A DNA stretch of 64,000 bases from Archivesica marissinica (lineage: Eukaryota; Mollusca; Bivalvia; Venerida; Vesicomyidae). A model generated the notes under the pieces. The model did not search any database. It had not been told where the DNA came from and worked only from the letters and a program-made list of their open reading frames with translations. How positions within the stretch are numbered: position 1 is the stretch's first letter; every line of letters starts with the position of its first letter. Shown here piece by piece: positions 21,091 through 33,092 of the stretch. Made by a program: the position numbers and the translations under genes. The stretch spans positions 47,683,353-47,747,352 of the forward strand of contig CM026403.1 in NCBI GenBank assembly GCA_014843695.1. Direction: 5' to 3'.

Positions 21091-21330
21091 TGTCAATTAG
21101 CTAATCAGTATGGATGGAACAGTCTCTCGCTTGTCGGATGAATGGCCGTCCCACAGTTGATCCCAGACATTCATTAGCAGAACAGAATTCCGATAGGTCA
21201 AAGCATCATCTGGTGTCTTTCGTATGCACTATATCCCGCTGTCTGTAAAGTGCAAGCTTCCCACATAGTGGATTAGCTTTTATTCGGAAAATCGAAATGT
21301 TAATATGGTAATAACTGCATTCAAATCTGG
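21091..21330. other. Unassigned; short minus-strand frame
   Basis: A minus frame over about 21100-21215 reads DDALTYRNSVLLMNVWDQLW before a stop. It has protein-like composition but I do not recognise it and see no matching splice pair. Confidence 0.3.
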
Positions 21331-21452
21331 GAGGGCAAAGGGGTAAAAAAGGAGCTAAACTATAAACGAAAGATGCTTACATATGATACATGGAGGGCAA
21401 AGGGGTAAAAAAGGAGCTAAACTATAAACGAAAGATGTTTACATATGATACA
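21330..21452. repeat. 62-bp tandem duplication
   Basis: ggagggcaaaggggtaaaaa and gctaaactataaacgaaaga occur twice, almost identically, followed by a third start (ggagggcaaatgataagg). The remaining 21453-21916 is AT-rich with nothing recognised. Confidence 0.85.
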
Positions 21453-21916
21453 TGGAGGGCAAATGATAAGGATATACTAGTATATGTTCAAACAAACATA
21501 TTTTTATCGGTACCAAATATACACCAAAAAAGTACCATCTAGCTGAACTGAACACTATTTCGGAATAATGTATGCCACAGGACACACGACAACACCATAT
21601 AACTCAGACAATATGTAAATGCCAGTCAAGGTCGTTATAAATTTCTTTTTTATTCCTAATTTTTTCTTATTCAAATTAAAACTAATCTTATTATTAAATA
21701 ATTTAAATTTATCATACTACCTTAGATAGATAAAAACAAATAAGTTCGCACAAATCAGTAGATCTTGCATATTATACTTAAAATTCACCTCTGAAGTAAT
21801 TGCTACTGTGGATGCGCTGCGGCACCATGGGGTCTAAGTTATACCATTTCAGTCTACATTAGTGAGTATGTTTTACTCCATATTGGCGTTCAGTCTAAAT
21901 TCTTAGGTCGGACAGG

Positions 21917-22030
21917 TGTGTGTGTGCGTGCGTGCGTGCGTGCGTGCGTGCATGCGTGCGTGGGGTGGTGTGGTGTGGTGTGTGTGGGTGGTGTGGTGTG
22001 GTGTGGTGTGGTGTGGTGTGTGTGTGATGG
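21917..22030. repeat. GT/GC and GTGTGG microsatellite
   Basis: A run of gtgtgtgtgcgtgcgtgcgt turning into ggtgtggtgtgg. Alternating purine-pyrimidine DNA of this kind can adopt Z-DNA; the second half is G-rich on one strand. Confidence 0.95.
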
Positions 22031-22039
22031 GGGATCGAT

Positions 22040-23076
22040 CCCTGGATACGTGTATACTATGTAATACCTGTAACAATCCATCGAGAGCAATGTTACGTCT
22101 GCTGCCTGTGTATACTATGTACTACCTGTAGCAGTCCATCGAGTGCACTGTTACGTCTGCTGCCTGTGTATACTATGTACTATCTGTAGCAATCCATCGA
22201 GTGCACTGTTGCGTCTGCTGCCTGTGTATACTATGTACTATCTGTAACAATCCATCGAGTGCACTGTTACGTCTGCTGCCTGTGTATACTATGTACTACC
22301 TGTAGCAGTCCATCGAGAGCAATGTTACGTCTGCTGCCTGTGTATACTGTGTACTATCTGTAACAATCCATCGAGTGCACTGTTACGTCTGCTGCCTGTG
22401 CATACTATGTACTATCTGTAGCAATCCATCGAGTGCACTGTTACGTCTGCTGCCTGTGTATACTATGTACTATCTGTAGCAATCCATCGAGTGCACTGTT
22501 ACGTCTGCTGCCTGTGCATACTATGTACTATCTGTAGCAATCCATCGAGTGCACTGCTACGTCTGCTGCCTGTGCATACTATGTACTATCTGTAGCAATC
22601 CATCGAGTGCACTGCTACGTCTGTTGCCTGTGCATACTATGTACTACCTGTAGCAATCCATCGAGTGCAATGTTACGTCTGCTGCCTGTGTATACTATGT
22701 ACTACCTGTAGCAATCCATCGAGTGCACTGCTACGTATGTTGCCTGTGCATACTATGTACTACCTGTAGCAATCCATCGAGTGCACTGTTACGTCTGCTG
22801 CCTGTGTATACTATGTACTACCTGTAGCAATCCATCGAGAGCAATGTTACGTCTGCTGCCTGTGTATACTATGTACTACCTGTAGCAATCCATCGAGTGC
22901 AATGTTACGTCTGCTGCCTGTGTATACTATGTACTATCTGTAGCAATCCATCGAGTGCACTGTTACGCGTCTGTTGCATGTGTATACTATGTACTATATG
23001 TAGCAATCCATCGAGTGCACTGTTACGTCTGCTGCCTGTGTATACTATGTACTACTACCTGTAGCAATCCATCGCG
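22040..23076. repeat. 58-bp minisatellite, about 18 copies
   Basis: Unit contains tgtagcaatccatcgagtgc, actgttacgtctgctgcctg and tgtatactatgtactat. It starts directly against the GT-rich microsatellite. Recurrent two-state sites (gagagc/gagtgc, tgtata/tgcata, ctatc/ctacc) could serve to type copies. Confidence 0.94.
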
Positions 23077-23159
23077 ATTAAGTATTTATTTTAAGTACCA
23101 ATTATTTCTGATTAAACTAAGCTTAGCGCGTTGTATTATTGTAAATCAATTTTATTTTA

Positions 23160-23255
23160 TGCTTTCGAACGAAATATAGAAATTTATCGGTTGAAATAAA
23201 ATGTGTTATGTCAAAGGTTTGGGGCACATTTTAATCTCACTGCTCTACGGTTATG
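23160..23255. repeat. Segment paralogous to 34805-34905
   Basis: Shares gaaatatagaaat, then ttttaatctcactgct, with the stretch near 34830-34900. The similarity suggests duplicated flanking DNA around the FABP first exons. Confidence 0.5.
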
Positions 23256-23369
23256 GTTCCCAGACAAATCCGTTTCAACATTTGTTCGCATATAAGTGCA
23301 TGCTAGATTTATATTTCATTCATTATGTAACATAGCGACTTGTGTGATTCTGTATTTCGTTGTCCTCAG

Positions 23370-23467
23370 TGGTCGCCGGCGGTTGAAAATGTAACGCCGT
23401 GTCTGATCAGGATCTTCTACTTCTACCAGTTACTGGCCAAGTTCAACAAACTGAACATTATTGCCAG
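23370..23467 (+). CDS. Candidate orphan exon, unknown protein
   Basis: Acceptor tcgttgtcctcag, 98 nt, donor ag|gtgggt. Only one frame is open. It includes VENVTPCLIRIFYFYQLLAK, a mixed hydrophobic and aromatic segment with natural codon use and a Cys. The other two frames hit stops. I do not recognise the family and see no partner exon nearby, so it may be an exon of a larger gene or a stranded fragment. Confidence 0.4.
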
Positions 23468-23499
23468 GTGGGTGCGCATAGAGAAAGAATTGGAATAAA

Positions 23500-23990
23500 A
23501 GTGATAGTATGTACAGTGGAGAGTTAAAATAAATAAATAAGACTGTTAGGAGATTAGATAAAGATGGTGGCTAGTTGAGCCTTGAAGGCGTCAACTGTGC
23601 CAACTGATATAGTGTCCGGAGGAAGACTGTTCCACTCCTTGATGGTTCTTGGGAAGAATGACTGTTGGCGGTAGCTAGTAGAACAGCGTTGAATTTGGAA
23701 GGTATGGTCTGCTGTGTGACGCGAGCGGCGCGGAGGGGGTAATATGCGGTCGGTCTTGTTGACAGTGACTTGATCGTTGACTATTTTGAATAGTAGAACT
23801 AGGCGAGATGTTTTTCTTCTGTCCTGGAGTGATGTCCACTGTAGGTCTTGGAGCATCTCGGTGACACTGGATCTGCTCTGGTAGCAGTGTTTGACGAATT
23901 GTGCCCCACGACGTTGAACCATCTCCAGTTTGTTGATATCTGTTGTTTCGTAGGGATCCCATACTGAGCATCTATTCAGACAAGTGTTTT
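23500..23990 (-). mobile_element. 5'-truncated LINE, reverse-transcriptase C-terminal tail
   Basis: Minus strand: VWDPYETTDINKLEMVQRRG, then SFFPRTIKEWNSLPPDTI and a stop at 23554. This is the same C-terminal architecture as the LINE at 19846 but a distinct family. The tail ends in an ATTT-type repeat (23527-23540). Upstream it is cut at about 23990 by a fold-back-like segment. Confidence 0.9.
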
Positions 23991-24090
23991 AGCTCCACTA
24001 TCCGAATAACAAACAGCATAGAGCATGATCAGACGGCATGTTCTGTGCACGTTCTGTGTCATCTCATCTGGCTATATGCTGTTTGCAAAA
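23990..24090. mobile_element. Fragment of a fold-back element
   Basis: agctccactatccgaataac, agcatagagcatgatcagac and atatgctgtttgcaaa match the inside of the element at 54976-55228 and are themselves self-complementary (gcaaacagcata / tatgctgtttgc type). Confidence 0.6.
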
Positions 24091-24195
24091 ATATCTAACA
24101 ATTAATATCAATTAAGCGAAATCAATATATATGTGTACATGGTCGTATTCACACACGTGACTATGTTGCACTGAGAACATAAACTGTCTCCGTGA

Positions 24196-24400
24196 AACAA
24201 TGGTTACGTCATTGGCTTTAAATCACGTGTCCATTTTTGCTTTAGTATCGAATCAATCTGAGGGTGTCGAATTCTTACATGTGATTAAGTTATCCAACTG
24301 GATTGGGGGAAAGCCGCTGGTTCTACCCAGGTGTTCGTCCTTTTCTGCACCAAGGTATTCCTTCACCGATACCAGCTTTAGAGACACCATGTGAACTAGG
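24196..24400 (+). mobile_element. Degenerate SINE-D
   Basis: Retains the order of the SINE-D head (caatggttacgtcattggct, then taaatcacgtgtcc) and a body with ggttctacccaggtgttcgt, but is heavily diverged. The following 24401-24865 has no recognised feature. Confidence 0.6.
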
Positions 24401-24867
24401 CTACTAGTAAGCCAAAGCACAAACAAACAGAACAGAAAAGAACACGTGGGCGATATGTTTGCAGAAAATCTAACACATGATATTGTGTTACATGTGATAC
24501 GCTGTAACAAGAGTAGGTGATATTAATTCAAGTTCATATTGGAAAGTCGAGGACTATTTGCATGTCAGTTTCTACTATTCTTAGATTAATCATATTTTAT
24601 TTTCTATTTGACATTTACATTACATACATAATCATGACAAAGAACAGAAAAGGCAACATGAAGTATTGCCTAACAACGTTAGCAGACTACTCTACCCAGG
24701 AAGAATAGTTGAATAATTGACAATCATGTTATATGGTAAATAAGCAAACAGAATTTACGGAAAAGGAAAATAAATCACGAGAACATATTTTAATAATAAT
24801 TAGCATAGAGAAATGAATGAAGAGACCGAGTATTGTAATAAGAGTAGGAAAGCAGAGGTTATTGCTA

Positions 24868-26268
24868 GATCCATATATACATGTTTGTTACTGCTAGATC
24901 CATGGATATATCTTTGTTACTGCTAGATCCATAGATACATCTTTGTTACTGCTAGATCCATAGATACATGTTTGTTACTGCTAGATCCATAGATATATCT
25001 TTGTTACTGCTAGATCCATATATACATATTTGTTACTGCTAGATCCATAGATACATCTTTGTTACTGCTAGATCCATAGATACATCTTTGTTACTGCTAG
25101 ATCCATAGATACATCTGTGTTACTGTTAGATCCATATATACATCTTTGTTACTGCTAGATCCATATACACATCTTTGTTACTGCTAGATCCATAGATACA
25201 CCTTTGTTACTGCTAGATCCATAGATACATCTGTGTTACTGTTAGATCCATATATACATCTTTGTTACTGCTAGATCCATATACACATCTTTGTTACTGC
25301 TAGATCCATAATACACCTTTGTTACTGCTAGATCCATAGATACATCTTTGTTACTGCTAGATCCATATATACATCTTGTTACTGCTAGATCCATAGATAC
25401 ATCTTTGTTACTGCTAGATCCATAGATACATCTTTGTTACTGCTAGATCCAAAGATACATCTGTGTTACTGCTAGATCCATAGATACACCTTTGTTACTG
25501 CTAGATCCATAGATACACCTTTGTTACTGCTAGATCCATAGATACACCTTGTTACTGCTAGATCCATAGATACACCTTTGTTACTGCTAGATCCATAGAT
25601 ACACCTTGTTACTGCTAGATCATAGATACACTTGTTACTGCTAGATCCATAGATACATCTATGTTACTGCTAGATCCATAGATACATCTTTGTCACTGCT
25701 AGATCCATATATACACCTTTGTTACTGCTAGATCCATAGATCATCTTGTTACTGCTAGATCCATATATACATCTTTGTTACTGCTAGATCCATAGATACA
25801 TCTTGTTACTGCTAGATCCATAGATAACTTTGTTACTGCTAGATCCATAGATACATCGTTGTTACTGCTAGATCCATAGATACATCTTTGTTACTGCTAG
25901 ATCCATAGATACATCTTTGTTACTGCTAGATCCATAGATACATCTTTGTTACTGCTAGATCCATAGATACATCTTTGTTACTGCTAGATCCATAGATACA
26001 TCTTTGTTACTGCTAGATCCATAGATACATCTTTGTTACTGCTAGATCCATAGATACATTTGTTATGTAGATCCATAGATACATCTTTGTTACTGCTAGA
26101 TCCATAGATACATCTTTGTTACTGCTAGATCCATAGATACATCTTTGTTACTGCTAGATCCATAGATATATCTTTGTTACTGCTAGATCCATAGATACAT
26201 CTTTGTTACTGCTAGATCCATAGATACATCTTTGTTACTGCTAGATCCATAGATACATCTTTGTCACA
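24868..26268. repeat. 29-bp minisatellite, about 48 copies
   Basis: Unit ttactgctagatccatagat + acatctttg. Many copies in the middle carry 1-bp deletions (accttg, cattg), while the right end is very uniform. It lies about 430 bp downstream of FABP exon 1b on that exon's strand, in its putative intron. Confidence 0.95.
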
Positions 26269-26417
26269 ATGAAATGGAATATTTATGTTCATGGTAACAA
26301 ACCATTTTGTAATTTTATGTTCACGGTAGTTTTATTCGGACTAAATCCGTACTATTGTCTCGCGATTCAGATTCATCTATTCAAAAAACAGATTCACCCA
26401 TATTCTTAATTCAGCGT

Positions 26418-26545
26418 AATCACCCGGGCACCCGGGTAGAACCGCCGGCGTTCCGCAAGTCAACTGGAACGCTTTCTCAATTGAAAGAATTCAACTCCCC
26501 AAGTGAGATTCGAACATGCAGTGGAGTGGATAAGTGATTTGAAGT
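26418..26545 (-). mobile_element. SINE-D fragment
   Basis: Reverse body with cacccgggtagaaccgccgg, then caactggaacgctttctcaa and a partial head (aagtgatttgaagtttg). Both ends are missing. Confidence 0.75.
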
Positions 26546-26696
26546 TTGTTGCTGTTGCACAGTGAAGGATGTTACATGTGTAATTGTTAGACGAAGACTC
26601 GGTAGCAGAATGGGCTCGAAACCTATGCCTATATATTTTATAAGTATATTTTTAAATAAATTGATAAAAACTTAAAATTAGTGACTCAGTACTCAC

Positions 26697-26790
26697 CCAT
26701 TTCTTCCAATGCCTCGTCAAAATTTTCTGTCCTATGGAGAACCCAGCTACCTGTTAGTTGTGTCCGAATATCCTCTATTGCACTACCCAT
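26697..26790 (-). CDS. FABP exon 1b (extra first exon)
   Basis: ATG at 26790, 31 codons plus one base, donor G|GTGAGT. It encodes MGSAIEDIRTQLTGSWVLHR then TENFDEALEEM. The frame, start and phase are those of exon 1a without the 10-residue duplication. No exon 2-like sequence was found between here and 19.4 kb, so it could splice to 17747 or be an orphan. Joined to the shared exons it would give 143 aa. Confidence 0.85.
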
Positions 26791-27039
26791 GTTATAAAAC
26801 CTACCTCTCTCTCTCTAACTATTAAAGTCACTGTAAGCACACCACCCAGAACACTGACTTATCGGAACGAACGTTCTCCTATTTAAATTAAAGATTACCA
26901 GATATCTATTATTTATGTGGCTATGCTCTTGCCTAACATGCACAAGTGTGTGCATAGACTACTTAAGAATTTTCACAGAGTAGGAGTAATGGAATCCGAT
27001 AAATACAAAACCATTGCCACCGAGTTGATGCAGAATAAA

Positions 27040-27490
27040 CATAAATGGTGTCTTTTTTTATTATATCCATTTAAGGAATGAATCGTGGGTTAATAGTTTC
27101 CATCGGGATATGAATTACATTGGGCGTGGTTAAAGTGTGTGGAAACTATACACCCGCGATTCATTACTTATATGTACATTAATTATTCCTTTTAATGGCC
27201 CACAGAAAATATAGCACACTTTGCATTTATGCTGTTTTAGTCCAGATTTGAAACTTACCGTGTCATGGAACAGGTAAATAGGTCATCATTGGAACAGGGT
27301 AAACTGTAAGACACGCCTTTTCTCGCGACGAGCACTGCATAACACTGCGAATGCGCATGTCCGTAACTTCGAGTGCGCATGTCAACTGCATATCATTATA
27401 GTTGGGAACCATTATACGAACATGTTTACAATCAGGGCGCATACGTTTATCGAAGGCAATGCAATAGCGATGTAAATATACATGTTTACA
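27040..27490. mobile_element. Dispersed repeat with hairpin start, copy 1
   Basis: Begins with an inverted pair (gaatcgtgggttaatagttt and ggaaactatacacccgcgattc) framing about 100 bp. The following sequence, up to atcgaaggcaatgcaatagc, matches 32280-32580 (for example aacactgcgaatgc, gtgcgcatgtca). It is non-coding and lies just upstream of FABP exon 1b. Confidence 0.75.
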
Positions 27491-27924
27491 AATAGTCGTA
27501 GTTTCATGGAAATAACCAAGTGTACATAACCAGAGACAAACACCCCTCTAACACAACTACTCATCATGGTAATAATTTTATAGAAAGTTCGTGATAAACG
27601 AACAAAATATTCAAATCATCAGCAGACGACAAATTGGCATGAATCAAGCTTTATTGGTGTTTCATGTGATTTACGATTACGTCTCCATAGAAAATATCCC
27701 ACCAATAAGACATTTACGATTTGACTGTCGTTTTAACTGCGTGTCGGTCACATTTGTCTGTGACATAATTATGTGTATATGGCGTCTATGAGGTGTAATA
27801 GATAAGACGTTCATCTCATAATCAAGATGTTCCGAGCTTGAACCTCACCAGAACAAAATTCTTCCCTATGTCTCTTCTATCTCACTCGTGTCGTTGTGAA
27901 TGAGTAAAATAATCGTGGATGTCT
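27491..27924. other. Unassigned, includes a 66-codon frame
   Basis: A plus frame (27591-27791) has protein-like composition (RRQIGMNQALLVFHVIYDYV) but no recognised family, start context or splice border. Confidence 0.3.
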
Positions 27925-28097
27925 ATCCGAGCAAGCAATATTTGAGATACGGATGGTCAAGCGGGTAGGACCACCGACAGTCCGTCCGCAACCCAGCTGA
28001 ACAGCTTCCTCACTTGAGGTGGGAGTCGAACCTACAGCGGTGAGTTGCAAGTGATTTGAAGTCAACGACCTTAACCACCCGGCCAAGGAGGCCCCAC
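27925..28097 (-). mobile_element. SINE-D, body and head
   Basis: Reverse copy: gggtaggaccaccgacagtc, gctgaacagcttcctcactt, then the head with gtgatttgaagtcaacgacc and ccggccaaggaggcccc. Confidence 0.85.
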
Positions 28098-28227
28098 AAA
28101 TGGCTAGACTAGCTAAAAGTTTATTTTTCGAGTGTTTCGTGTGAAAACTTTGTTTAGTGAGCACTGCCGACATGTCCTTGTTTTATTGTGTTCTTTGCTC
28201 AGCAACACATCATGACAGCGTGTGTGT

Positions 28228-28436
28228 GTTTTAAGAACAGAACGATCGGGTCAATAGTCTTATAATCGGGTCAATAGTCTTATAATAACAGAACGTACGG
28301 GTCAATAGTCTTATAAGAACAGAACGTACGGGTCAATAGTCTTATAAGAACAGAACGTACGGGTCAATAGTCTTATAAGAACAGAACGTACGGGTCAATA
28401 GTCTTATAAGAACAGAACGTACGGGTCAATAGACAG
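28228..28436. repeat. 31-bp tandem repeat, 6-7 copies
   Basis: Unit aacagaacgtacgggtcaat + agtcttataag; the first copy is shorter and carries gatcggg. Units are nearly identical, so the expansion is recent. Confidence 0.93.
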
Positions 28437-29059
28437 TTGTTCATAACTTGTTATTCAGACGTGACCAATATAAAGCCAGAGTTATAGGACTCGTGGTCAC
28501 TAGGAAAAGTATAGTCAGTTCTAGCTTGTACCTCAATGTTACACAATCAAATTTTCTTTTTTGCATAATATCAAGATTTAAAAATCCCATTTTTGAAAAG
28601 GATATATTAAAAAGATTCATACATTTACAATATACGATGGATGACATCTCATCGAGGCTTTCGATGTGTTCCACCAATGTGTTTAGGAAGCTCGGGATAT
28701 ATGGTTAATATATATAGCGCTTCCAAATGCGCGCATTTTTACAAGTCCTTGCAAAGAGTACGGTATCTAGTTTTGAACGTATATATTTTATTCGTAAATT
28801 TATGAGAGCAGAATTTGGACTCGTGCGAAGTCTTACGCACGTCACTGGGGGCGGGGGTGTTGAAATGTGTGGGGCATAGCTTATCGGATAACGGTCTGGT
28901 TGTGGCTATACGTCGTGTTCTTTCGTTGAAGTGGTCAAAATGCTGATGCATACACAATTAGGTTTTAGCAGTAGTACTGTACATATGTTGTTGTAAGATT
29001 GTTGTTACATATATATCACGGTGAGTTCTGCAATTATGTACGCTATATTACTGACTATC
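28437..29059. other. Unassigned stretch
   Basis: Overlapping frames of 70-86 codons on both strands show no recognised domain. Nothing else is evident. Confidence 0.4.
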
Positions 29060-30052
29060 GCTCGTAATCAAGCCAGGGTGCTTCGCTATCGGCAAACGTA
29101 ACCAAACCAGGGTGCTTCGCTATCGGCAAACGTAAACAAGCCAGGGTGCTTCGCTATCGGCAAACGTAATCAAGTCAGGGTGCTTCGCTATACGTAATCA
29201 AGTCAGGGTGCTTCGCTATACGTAATCAAGCCAGGGTGCTTCGCTATCGGCAAACGTAAACAAGCCAGGGTGCTTCGCTATACGTAATCAAGTCAGGGTG
29301 CTTCGCTATACGTAATCAAGCCAGGGTGCTTCGCTATACGTAATCAAGCCAGGGTGCTTCGCTATACGTAATCAAGCCAGGGTGCTTCGCTATCGGCAAA
29401 CGTAAACAAGCCAGGGTGCTTCGCTATACGTAAACAAGCCAGGGTGCTTCGCTATACGTAATCAAGCCAGGGTGCTTCGCTATCGGCACACGTAAACAAG
29501 CCAGGGTGCTTCGCTATACGTAATCAAGCCAGGGTGCTTCGCTATCGGCAAACATAATCAAGCCAGGGCGCTTCGCTATCGGCAAACATAAACAAGCCAG
29601 GGTGCTTCGCTATACGTAATCAAGCCAGGGTGCTTCGCTATCGGCAAACGTAATCAAGCCAGGGTGCTTCGCTATCGGCAAACGTAACCAAGCCAGGGTG
29701 CTTCGCTATCGGCAAACGTAAACAAGCCAGGGTGCTTCGCTATACGTAATCAAGCCAGGGTGCTTCGCTATCGGCAAACGTAACCAAGCCAGGGTGCTTC
29801 GCTATCGGCAAACATAATCAAGCCAGGGTGCTTCGCTATCGGCAAACGTAATCAAGCCAGGGTGCTTCGCTATCGGCAAACGTAACCAAGCCAGGGTGCT
29901 TCGCTATCGGCAAACGTAACCAAGCCAGGGTGCTTCGCTATCGGCAAACGTAAACAAGCCAGGGTGCTTCGCTATCGGCAAACGTAATCAAGCCAGGGTG
30001 CTTCGCTATCGGCAAACGTAACCAAGCCAGGGTGCTTCGCTATCGGCAAACA
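29060..30052. repeat. Two-state minisatellite (28- and 34-bp units)
   Basis: About 31 units of gccagggtgcttcgctat followed by either acgtaatcaa (28-bp form) or cggcaaacgtaatcaa (34-bp form); the only difference is a six-base cggcaa block. The order of short and long units is irregular on the left and mostly long on the right. Confidence 0.94.
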
Positions 30053-30065
30053 TATATTTTGTTTG

Positions 30066-30323
30066 GTTAGTTTAAACTTTATTTATTTTACAACGATTGC
30101 GAAGCAAGTTCTAACAACTTATATTAATCATTCTCGTTGGCGCGGATGAAAGCGTAACATTTAATGTGGTCATTTGTGTGGGAGGAAACCGGAGTACCCG
30201 AAGAAAACTCATATGTCCGATCTGGCGACCACCGTACCATCTCACATACTTCCCGGTCCGAGGATTGAACCCGGGTTGCATTGGTGTGAAGCGAGCGTGT
30301 TAACCACTGCGCTAATCGGACAT
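30066..30323 (-). mobile_element. SINE-B, full length
   Basis: Reverse copy immediately after the array: tail (taaactttatttattttaca), body with ggaggaaaccggagtacccg, and a head ending accactgcgctaatcggaca. Confidence 0.9.
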
Positions 30324-30892
30324 CCGATTTGTTTGGTTGTTCTTTTGAAGGTCTATGGTACATGTATAGGTTATGTGTGTCCCTATTTAGTGTCTAGAAG
30401 ACTCGATGTTTTCAACAATTGAAAAATGTGACGAAGTAAAAAGCCATATTTTGATTTCATTGCCTGATATTGCATAAATATAATCGCGAATTCACGACCT
30501 TTGAATTTCCTTTATTCACGATGTCACGTGTTTTCAAATATCAAGTGTGAGAACGTGAATTGTGGATTTTAAGAAATTACACGATATCATACGTAACTAT
30601 TAAATCCATGACATCTATGAAAATCAACATTGGGCATTTCAATTTCTCGGAAAATTCTAAAATAAACGTTCTGATATCCACCGCAACTTCAAAGCGCTAA
30701 CCACCATTACTCCTCACAGAATATCAATGCATATCATCCGTAATAACTGTATTTTCACATTATAAATACCCTGTTATTTGAATTGATCAAACAGGTTAGG
30801 AACACGATTTTGTCTAGAGTTCTAGGATTTTCTAGTATAAGGGAAACATACTTCTACGTTGTCAATAATGTTATCGTAATTCTTCATAGCTA
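30324..30892. other. Unassigned AT-rich stretch
   Basis: No exon, tandem repeat or element recognised. Confidence 0.5.
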
Positions 30893-31050
30893 CATGTGGT
30901 CGCCAGATCGGACAGATAGGTGGCCTTTCTCTGGGTACCACGTTTTCCTCCCACACGAATGATCACATATGTATACGCTTTCATCCACGTCAACGAGATT
31001 GATTAATATACGATGCTGAAGCTTGTTTCCTAATCGTTGTAAACTTAATT
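30893..31050 (+). mobile_element. SINE-B, 5'-truncated and diverged
   Basis: Forward body from gtggtcgccagatcggacag, through cctcccacacgaatgatcac, to the tail taatcgttgtaaacttaa. The head is absent. Confidence 0.8.
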
Positions 31051-31199
31051 ACCGTATGTCGGTTTTAAACCTTTTTAGACGAATTTATTTAGTTTTGAAA
31101 AGTCGTTCATTTTCGTAAAAATCGGGTACTGAACTGCGCTCATTTAATTCTTAAAACATTCCTCGGGCACATTATCATTAAGAAATGAATCGCGGTTAA

Positions 31200-32143
31200 A
31201 CATTGAAGTTACTCATAACTTACCCAATCCAATCATTCCGACCCAGATATATGTTTACAAAAAATCAAAAGGAAATAAGTATTACTATGATATACTCAAT
31301 AATAGTAATGATGTTACTGATGGAAAACTAACATTATCAAATAAGTATTTCATTAATGATGATGAGTGGAAACAAATATATCAGAATGCATTTAAAACCA
31401 CCACAAATACAACTCTTCAGTGGTTTCAAGTAAGAATAAATCATAATATTTTAGTAACTAATACATCACTGTGCAAAATGAAACTCAAAGATGACCCAAC
31501 CTGTACTTTTTGCAAAATCTTCCCTGAAACAATATCACATTTATTGTGGAACTGCAATACAACACAAAATATATATACTTATATAAAGCAGAAATTTAAC
31601 ATCACTATAAAAGATGAGAAATCATTTTTATTTGGAAACTTTAATGAACATACGTGTATTGTGGCGCAACAGATTTGCCTAGAAGCAAAATATTTCATAT
31701 ACTTTTGTAAGTGCTCGGGCATAAAACCATCCGTTCAACATCTGATGTGTCGATTAAAACTATTATATGATACTGAACTTGAGACAGCTTCAATACAGAA
31801 CAAATTATTTGAATTTGACGAAATATGGAAGCAATATGCTAAAAAGTTTTAATTTAAAATTATATTGAAAATAATTGTCATCAATCACTTGGTAGAATAT
31901 AGGCTGCAGACCACTTTTTCTCTTTTTTTTTCTAAGTGTAACTGAACATTTGTCACCACTTTAAGGCCAACATGATAATGACTTGATATATTTATATACA
32001 CTATTATTCATGCCGTTTGTTTATTCTACTCATTAGAAAATGTAAATTATTGTAAGGTGCTTGTGGGATGCCCTCGACCCACAGGTCACCTATGACGAGG
32101 AAAATAAACGGGCCTTAAACGTGGTTCAAAAAAAAATTAAAAA
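31200..32143 (+). mobile_element. 5'-truncated LINE with target-site duplication
   Basis: The open frame from about 31200 to 31852 encodes the end of a non-LTR polyprotein: WKQIYQNAFKTTTNTTLQWF, then a zinc-knuckle-like CTFCKIFPETISHLLWNC near 31500. A 3' UTR follows to an A-rich tail at 32128-32149. The flanks carry a 17-bp direct repeat, aaatgaatcgcggttaa, at 31183-31199 and 32144-32160. The insertion therefore landed in the hairpin end of the dispersed repeat that continues at 32144. There is no polymerase core, so it is inactive. Confidence 0.92.
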
Positions 32144-32580
32144 AAATGAATCGCGGTTAATAGTCTCCATCGGGGTATGAACTGCATTGGGTGTGCTTAA
32201 AGCGTGCGGAGGCCGGACTCCGGGCTACACGCCCAATGTGGATCATACCCCGATGGAAACTATTTACCTGGAGTCATTACTTATATTTCCATTAATTATT
32301 CTTTTCAATGACACAATGAAAAATATATAACATATTTCATTTAAAATGTATTTAATCCGGAGTCTTGGCGTATGTACTGAGACCATCCTTGGAACAGTTT
32401 AATCTGTAGACACGCCTTTGCTCGTGAGGAACGCTGCAAAACACTGCGAATGCACATGTTGCTCGTAACTTCCAGTGCGCATGTCAGCTACATATCATTA
32501 GTGAGGAAATTCATACGAAAATGGATACTAACAGGATATAAATACGTCCATCGAAGGAAATGCAATAACGATGTAACTAT
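32144..32580. mobile_element. Dispersed repeat with hairpin start, copy 2
   Basis: Hairpin arms gaatcgcggttaatagtctc and gatggaaactatttacctgg, then the same downstream sequence as 27170-27490 (cacgcctttgctcg, aacactgcgaatgc). It is the target of the LINE at 31200; its first bases are duplicated on the LINE's left side. Confidence 0.78.
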
Positions 32581-32847
32581 TCACTGATGAACATTTTGCC
32601 GAGCACCAATGCTCCAGATAATAAATTGTTTTTATTTGCATATACACCCACACATGGGTTATTTACACGCAACAGTATGACAAATAAATAATGTAAATAA
32701 CGCAGTATGGCAACGATGGCGATACATATGATAGTCAAAGTCAATGGATGCAATAACGGAACAATATAGCGGAATAAAGGATGTGTTTTGGTTATTTAAT
32801 AGGTCTCCCATTGAAAGATTGTAGTTGCAACACGGCTATCCCTATAT

Positions 32848-33056
32848 GTATCCACATACCGTGTTTGGTATATTTACGTCTAATGGACAGCAGGAATAGC
32901 CCAAACAAGTCGCTTCTTGCGGATGTATCCATACCGTGTTTGGTATATTTACGTCTAATGGACAGCAGGTATAGCTCAAACATGCGGCTTCTTACGGATG
33001 TATCCACATACCGTGTTTTGTATATTTACAGCAAAAATAGCCCAAACAAGCTATTC
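32848..33056. repeat. About 76-bp tandem repeat, 2.7 copies
   Basis: ccgtgtttggtatatttacg and tctaatggacagcagg recur at about 32860, 32934 and 33010, with gcccaaacaag between. A 108-codon plus frame runs through all three; I regard it as a repeat frame. Confidence 0.85.
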
Positions 33057-33092
33057 CATTTCCCACTCACAAATCCCGTCTATACCTATAAC

